From positions 1 through 9,409 of the forward strand of contig JAAZHW010000021.1 of NCBI GenBank assembly GCA_012510515.1: a DNA stretch of 9,409 nucleotides. The letters are read 5' to 3'. This document shows, piece after piece, positions 6,908-9,409 of this stretch. Position 1 is the first letter of the stretch. Each line of letters begins with the position of its first letter. A model generated the notes under the pieces. It saw nothing but the letters and a program-made list of their open reading frames with translations, ran no database searches and was not told where the DNA came from. The DNA is from Parcubacteria group bacterium (lineage in GTDB: Bacteria; Patescibacteriota; Minisyncoccia; UBA6257; JAAZHW01). Position numbers and translations under genes: made by a program.

Positions 6908-8317
6908 ATGGAAAGAATTTTTATTAATCAAATAAAAAATCATATTGGGGAAGAAATTCTTCTTAAGGGATGGGTGGATACTCGTCGAGATCATGGAAAA
7001 TTAATATTTATTGATTTGCGTGACAAAAGTGGTTTGGTTCAGGTTGTTTTTTTGCCTACGAATAAAATTTATGAAGATGCTAAAAATTTAAGAAATGAGT
7101 GGGTAATTGAATTAAAGGGTAAGGTTAATAAAAGACCAGAAGGAATGCAAAACTCTAAAATTGAAAATGGTGATTTAGAAATTGAAGCGGTTGATTTGGT
7201 AATTTTAAATTCTAGCGAAGCTCTGCCTATTGATATTAGCGATAATGGTTATGATATTGGCGAAGAGCATCGTCTAAAATATCGTTATTTAGATTTGAGG
7301 CGAAGTCGTCTACAGAGAAATTTACGCAAACGTCACGAAGTGATCTTATTTATGAGAAATTATTTAGATAAAAATGGTTTTGTAGAAATTGAAACACCTA
7401 TTTTAACTAAATCAACTCCTGAAGGAGCGCGCGATTATGTTGTTCCTTCTCGTTTACACCATGGAAAATTTTATGCTTTACCACAATCACCCCAGCAATA
7501 TAAACAACTTTTAATGGTTTCTGGTTTTGAGCGTTATTTTCAAATTGCTCGCTGTTTTCGTGATGAAGACACGAGAGGTGATCGTCAACCAGAATTTACT
7601 CAATTAGATATTGAAATGAGTTTTCCTACTCAAGAGCAAATTTTAAATTTGATTGAAGATTTATATCTTAATTTAATGGAAACATTATTTCCAGAAAAAA
7701 AACTTACTTTTAGACCATTTCCTCGTTTAACTTATAAAGAAGTAATGGAAAAATATCAAAGTGATAAGCCGGATTTGCGCGAAAACAAAAATGATCCTAA
7801 TGAAATGGCCTTTGCTTTTATTGTTGACTTTCCAATGTTTGAATGGAAAGAAACAGAAAAACGTTGGGATGCAGTGCATCATCCATTTACTAAAGCTCAA
7901 AATCCTTTAAATCTTTCCGACGAAGAATTTAAGAAATATTTAGAAGAAAATCCTGATAAAATATTAGCGCATCAATATGATTTTGTTTGTAATGGTTATG
8001 AAATTGGCGGAGGATCTATTAGAGAACATAATCCCAAAATTCTTCAAAAAGTTTTTGAAATTATGGGTAATAAAACGGAAAGTATTCAAGAAAAATTTGG
8101 CCACATGCTTCAAGCATTTCAATATGGCGTACCGCCGCACGGAGGAATTGCTATGGGCATCGATCGATTTATTATGATTTTAATGAATGAGCCAAGTATT
8201 AGAGAAGTAATCGCTTTTCCCAAAACAGGCGATGGACGTGATTTAATGATGAATGCGCCATCAGAAATTGACGAATATCAATTAAAAGAATTGGGGATAG
8301 AAATAAAAAAATCGTAA
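6908..8317 (+). CDS. aspS: Aspartyl-tRNA synthetase, bacterial type lacking the GAD domain, probably non-discriminating
   Basis: This class II synthetase charges tRNA-Asp with aspartate. The N-terminal OB-fold anticodon domain (about 1-105) contains GWVDTRRDHGKLIFIDLRD (21-39). The catalytic domain shows ETPILTKSTPEGARDYVVPSR (162-182), FYALPQSPQQYK (188-199), motif 2 FRDEDTRGDRQPEFTQ (217-232), GYEIGGGSIR (363-372) and motif 3 GIAMGIDRF (413-421). These are bacterial-type, not archaeal-type, sequences. Bacterial AspRS has about 590 residues; here 469. The gap is exactly where the GAD domain normally sits: DKPDLR (286-291) is followed after ten residues by FAFIVDFPMFEW (302-313). His29 and Gly79 (RPEG) match the residues that mark non-discriminating AspRS in Pseudomonas, which also charges tRNA-Asn for the amidotransferase route. 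The ORF is intact, 21 bases after rmuC, without a Shine-Dalgarno motif. Confidence 0.97.
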   Translation: MERIFINQIKNHIGEEILLKGWVDTRRDHGKLIFIDLRDKSGLVQVVFLPTNKIYEDAKNLRNEWVIELKGKVNKRPEGMQNSKIENGDLEIEAVDLVILNSSEALPIDISDNGYDIGEEHRLKYRYLDLRRSRLQRNLRKRHEVILFMRNYLDKNGFVEIETPILTKSTPEGARDYVVPSRLHHGKFYALPQSPQQYKQLLMVSGFERYFQIARCFRDEDTRGDRQPEFTQLDIEMSFPTQEQILNLIEDLYLNLMETLFPEKKLTFRPFPRLTYKEVMEKYQSDKPDLRENKNDPNEMAFAFIVDFPMFEWKETEKRWDAVHHPFTKAQNPLNLSDEEFKKYLEENPDKILAHQYDFVCNGYEIGGGSIREHNPKILQKVFEIMGNKTESIQEKFGHMLQAFQYGVPPHGGIAMGIDRFIMILMNEPSIREVIAFPKTGDGRDLMMNAPSEIDEYQLKELGIEIKKS

Positions 8318-8383
8318 AAATATTTTTTACTATTAAAAATATTCAAAAAAATAGTCAAAGAATAGCAAAAAAGCGGTAAAAAG

Positions 8384-8426
8384 CGGCAAAAATTTCAAAG
8401 AAATTTTTGCCGTCCACTTTCTTTTT
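8384..8426. terminator. Rho-independent terminator after aspS, possibly bidirectional
   Basis: CGGCAAAAATTT (8384-8395) and AAATTTTTGCCG (8401-8412) form a perfect 12-base stem; the loop bases C8396 and G8400 may add a thirteenth pair and leave an AAA triloop. On the + strand it is followed by a broken pyrimidine tract ending CTTTCTTTTT (8417-8426). On the minus strand the stem is followed by a T-rich run as well, so it could act in both directions. It lies 66 bases after the aspS stop. The preceding DNA repeats AAAAAGCGG twice (8368-8376 and 8378-8386); the second copy enters the stem. Confidence 0.8.
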
Positions 8427-8437
8427 GTTAAAAAATA

Positions 8438-8446
8438 TGCTAAAAT
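8438..8446 (+). promoter_or_regulatory. Extended -10 promoter of gyrB
   Basis: TGCTAAAAT is an extended -10 element (TG, one base, then TAAAAT, one mismatch from TATAAT). No convincing -35 box lies 16-18 bases upstream, which is tolerated by extended -10 promoters. The -10 box ends nine bases before the gyrB ATG at 8456, so transcription would start around 8452-8454 and leave a leader of only two to four bases. It follows the aspS terminator, giving gyrB its own transcript. Confidence 0.65.
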
Positions 8447-8455
8447 AACAATATA

Positions 8456-9409
8456 ATGACTAAGAAAAAAATTCAAAAAATAGATTCTTTCAAAGAAAAA
8501 AAAGATGAATCAGCACAACTAAATATTTCTGAAAAGTCAGTTTCTTCGTATGAGGCAAAAGATATAGTTGTTCTTGAAGGATTAGATCCAGTAAGGAAAA
8601 GACCGGGAATGTATATTGGTTCAACAGGAATTGATGGACTTCATCATTTAATTTATGAAGTAGTTGATAATGCGATTGATGAGGCAATGGCTGGTTATGC
8701 TAAAAATATTGAGGTACGACTTTTAGATAATCATCGAGTAAGAGTTCAAGATGACGGACGGGGAATTCCTATTGATATTCATCCGCAAACCAAAAAATCT
8801 TCATTAGAAACAGTAATGACAGTACTTCATGCTGGAGCAAAATTTGGCAGCGCTTCTTACAAAGTTTCAGGAGGTTTACATGGTGTTGGTGTTTCAGTAG
8901 TTAATGCTCTTTCTACTTATTTACGAGCAGAAGTTTGTCGCGATGGTCAAAAATATTATCAGGAATATTCTAAGGGGAAAACAAAAACTAAAGTTTTAAA
9001 AAACGGAGTTTGTAAAATTACTGGAACAACAATTATTTTCGAACCAGATCCCGAAATTTTTTCTCCTAAAAATGGCAAAATGCCCGATTATGATTTTAAA
9101 CGTTTGGCTGAACATCTTCGCGATCAAGCTTATTTAACAAAAGGAACTAGAATTCGTTTAGTTGACGAACGCAAAGAAAAAGAAAATATAAATGATTTTT
9201 ATTTTGAAGGAGGTTTATTTTCTTTTATTCAATATTTAATCGAAGAAGAAAAACCCATTCAAGAAAATATTTTTTATATTAGTAAATATTACGAAAATAT
9301 TTTAGTAGAAGCAGCTTTTTGTTATACCGAAGACATTCAATCAACTGAACTATCTTTTGCTAATAATATTCGCACTCCCGAAGGAGGAATGCATTTAACT
9401 GGTTTTCGA
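8456..9409 (+). CDS. gyrB: DNA gyrase subunit B, N-terminal part, cut by the window edge
   Basis: GyrB is the ATPase subunit of the type IIA topoisomerase that introduces negative supercoils with GyrA. The 318 visible codons run open to the last base. The GHKL ATPase domain shows LEGLDPVRKRPGMYIGST (40-57), YEVVDNAIDEA (67-77, with Glu68 and metal-binding Asn72), DDGRGIP (99-105, Asp100 for adenine binding) and GGLHGVGVSVVNAL (139-152). The transducer domain begins around residue 240, and the family motif EGGTHxxGF appears as EGGMHLTGF (309-317). The Toprim and tail parts lie outside. A charged, low-complexity extension of about 32 residues precedes the conserved start; ATG at 8456 is the only in-frame ATG before Met52. 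ParE is an alternative that the N-terminal half cannot fully exclude. The gene has its own promoter and no Shine-Dalgarno motif. Confidence 0.93.
   Translation, partial: MTKKKIQKIDSFKEKKDESAQLNISEKSVSSYEAKDIVVLEGLDPVRKRPGMYIGSTGIDGLHHLIYEVVDNAIDEAMAGYAKNIEVRLLDNHRVRVQDDGRGIPIDIHPQTKKSSLETVMTVLHAGAKFGSASYKVSGGLHGVGVSVVNALSTYLRAEVCRDGQKYYQEYSKGKTKTKVLKNGVCKITGTTIIFEPDPEIFSPKNGKMPDYDFKRLAEHLRDQAYLTKGTRIRLVDERKEKENINDFYFEGGLFSFIQYLIEEEKPIQENIFYISKYYENILVEAAFCYTEDIQSTELSFANNIRTPEGGMHLTGFR

Noticed and set aside
7977..8177. 66-codon + strand ORF inside aspS
   Set aside because: It is in another frame of a well-conserved part of AspRS and resembles no protein.
8319..8343. Nine-base A/T hairpin just after the aspS stop
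   Set aside because: AATATTTTT and AAAAATATT pair around a seven-base loop, but the stem has no G/C pair and is not followed by a T run; the hairpin at 8384-8412 is the better terminator.
8452..8457. TATAAT overlapping the gyrB ATG
   Set aside because: It would place the transcription start inside the gene; the extended -10 element just upstream is a better fit.
8490..8687. Antisense ORF opposite the gyrB start
   Set aside because: It is a shadow of the gyrB frame without any recognisable protein features.
270..9409. Alternative genetic code (TGA read as an amino acid, as in some CPR groups)
   Set aside because: All seven visible stops are TAA or TAG, and no gene needs a TGA to be read through; glycines use GGN codons. 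The sequence gives no support for recoding, though the absence of TGA stops does not exclude it.
1..9409. CRISPR array, tRNA or rRNA genes, transposase or phage genes
   Set aside because: No regularly spaced repeats, no tRNA-like cloverleaf noticed by eye, and no coding sequence of these types on either strand.

Overview
The window looks like a piece of a small, AT-rich bacterial genome, most probably from the Candidate Phyla Radiation (Patescibacteria, Parcubacteria-like). The grounds are: very A/T-rich coding sequence, no recognisable Shine-Dalgarno sequence before any start codon, trimmed versions of universal proteins (a 239-residue HrcA and a 469-residue AspRS without its usual insertion domain), and interspersed palindromic repeats of the GGATTCTTC...CAGAATGACA kind. 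I cannot run a phylogeny, so this assignment is inference. All genes are on the + strand.

Bases 1-220 are non-coding and different in texture from the rest. They hold three units (one cut by the window edge) of a short palindromic repeat family, one of them carrying a GC-rich hairpin. A perfect CIRCE operator follows at 221-247. It encloses the -35 box of a near-consensus promoter whose -10 box ends only 11 bases before the hrcA start codon.

Bases 270-5717 are a heat-shock operon: hrcA (repressor), grpE (nucleotide exchange factor), dnaK (Hsp70), an unrecognised seven-helix membrane protein, and dnaJ (Hsp40). HrcA binding to CIRCE should repress the whole set, including its own gene. GrpE, DnaK and DnaJ form the Hsp70 folding cycle. 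The membrane protein between dnaK and dnaJ is the least explained gene of the window.

Bases 5798-8317 hold rmuC (membrane-anchored nuclease-fold protein of DNA maintenance) and aspS (aspartyl-tRNA synthetase, with residues typical of the non-discriminating form). These two genes are 21 bases apart and probably co-transcribed. A strong hairpin at 8384-8412 follows. Then an extended -10 promoter sits almost on top of the start of gyrB (DNA gyrase subunit B), which runs off the right edge at base 9409.

No RNA gene, CRISPR array or transposase gene was seen. The gene content is mainly housekeeping. The points of real interest are the unknown membrane gene inside the chaperone operon, the compact HrcA, the AspRS without its GAD domain, the apparently leaderless or SD-free translation signals, and the covarying repeat family at the left edge.
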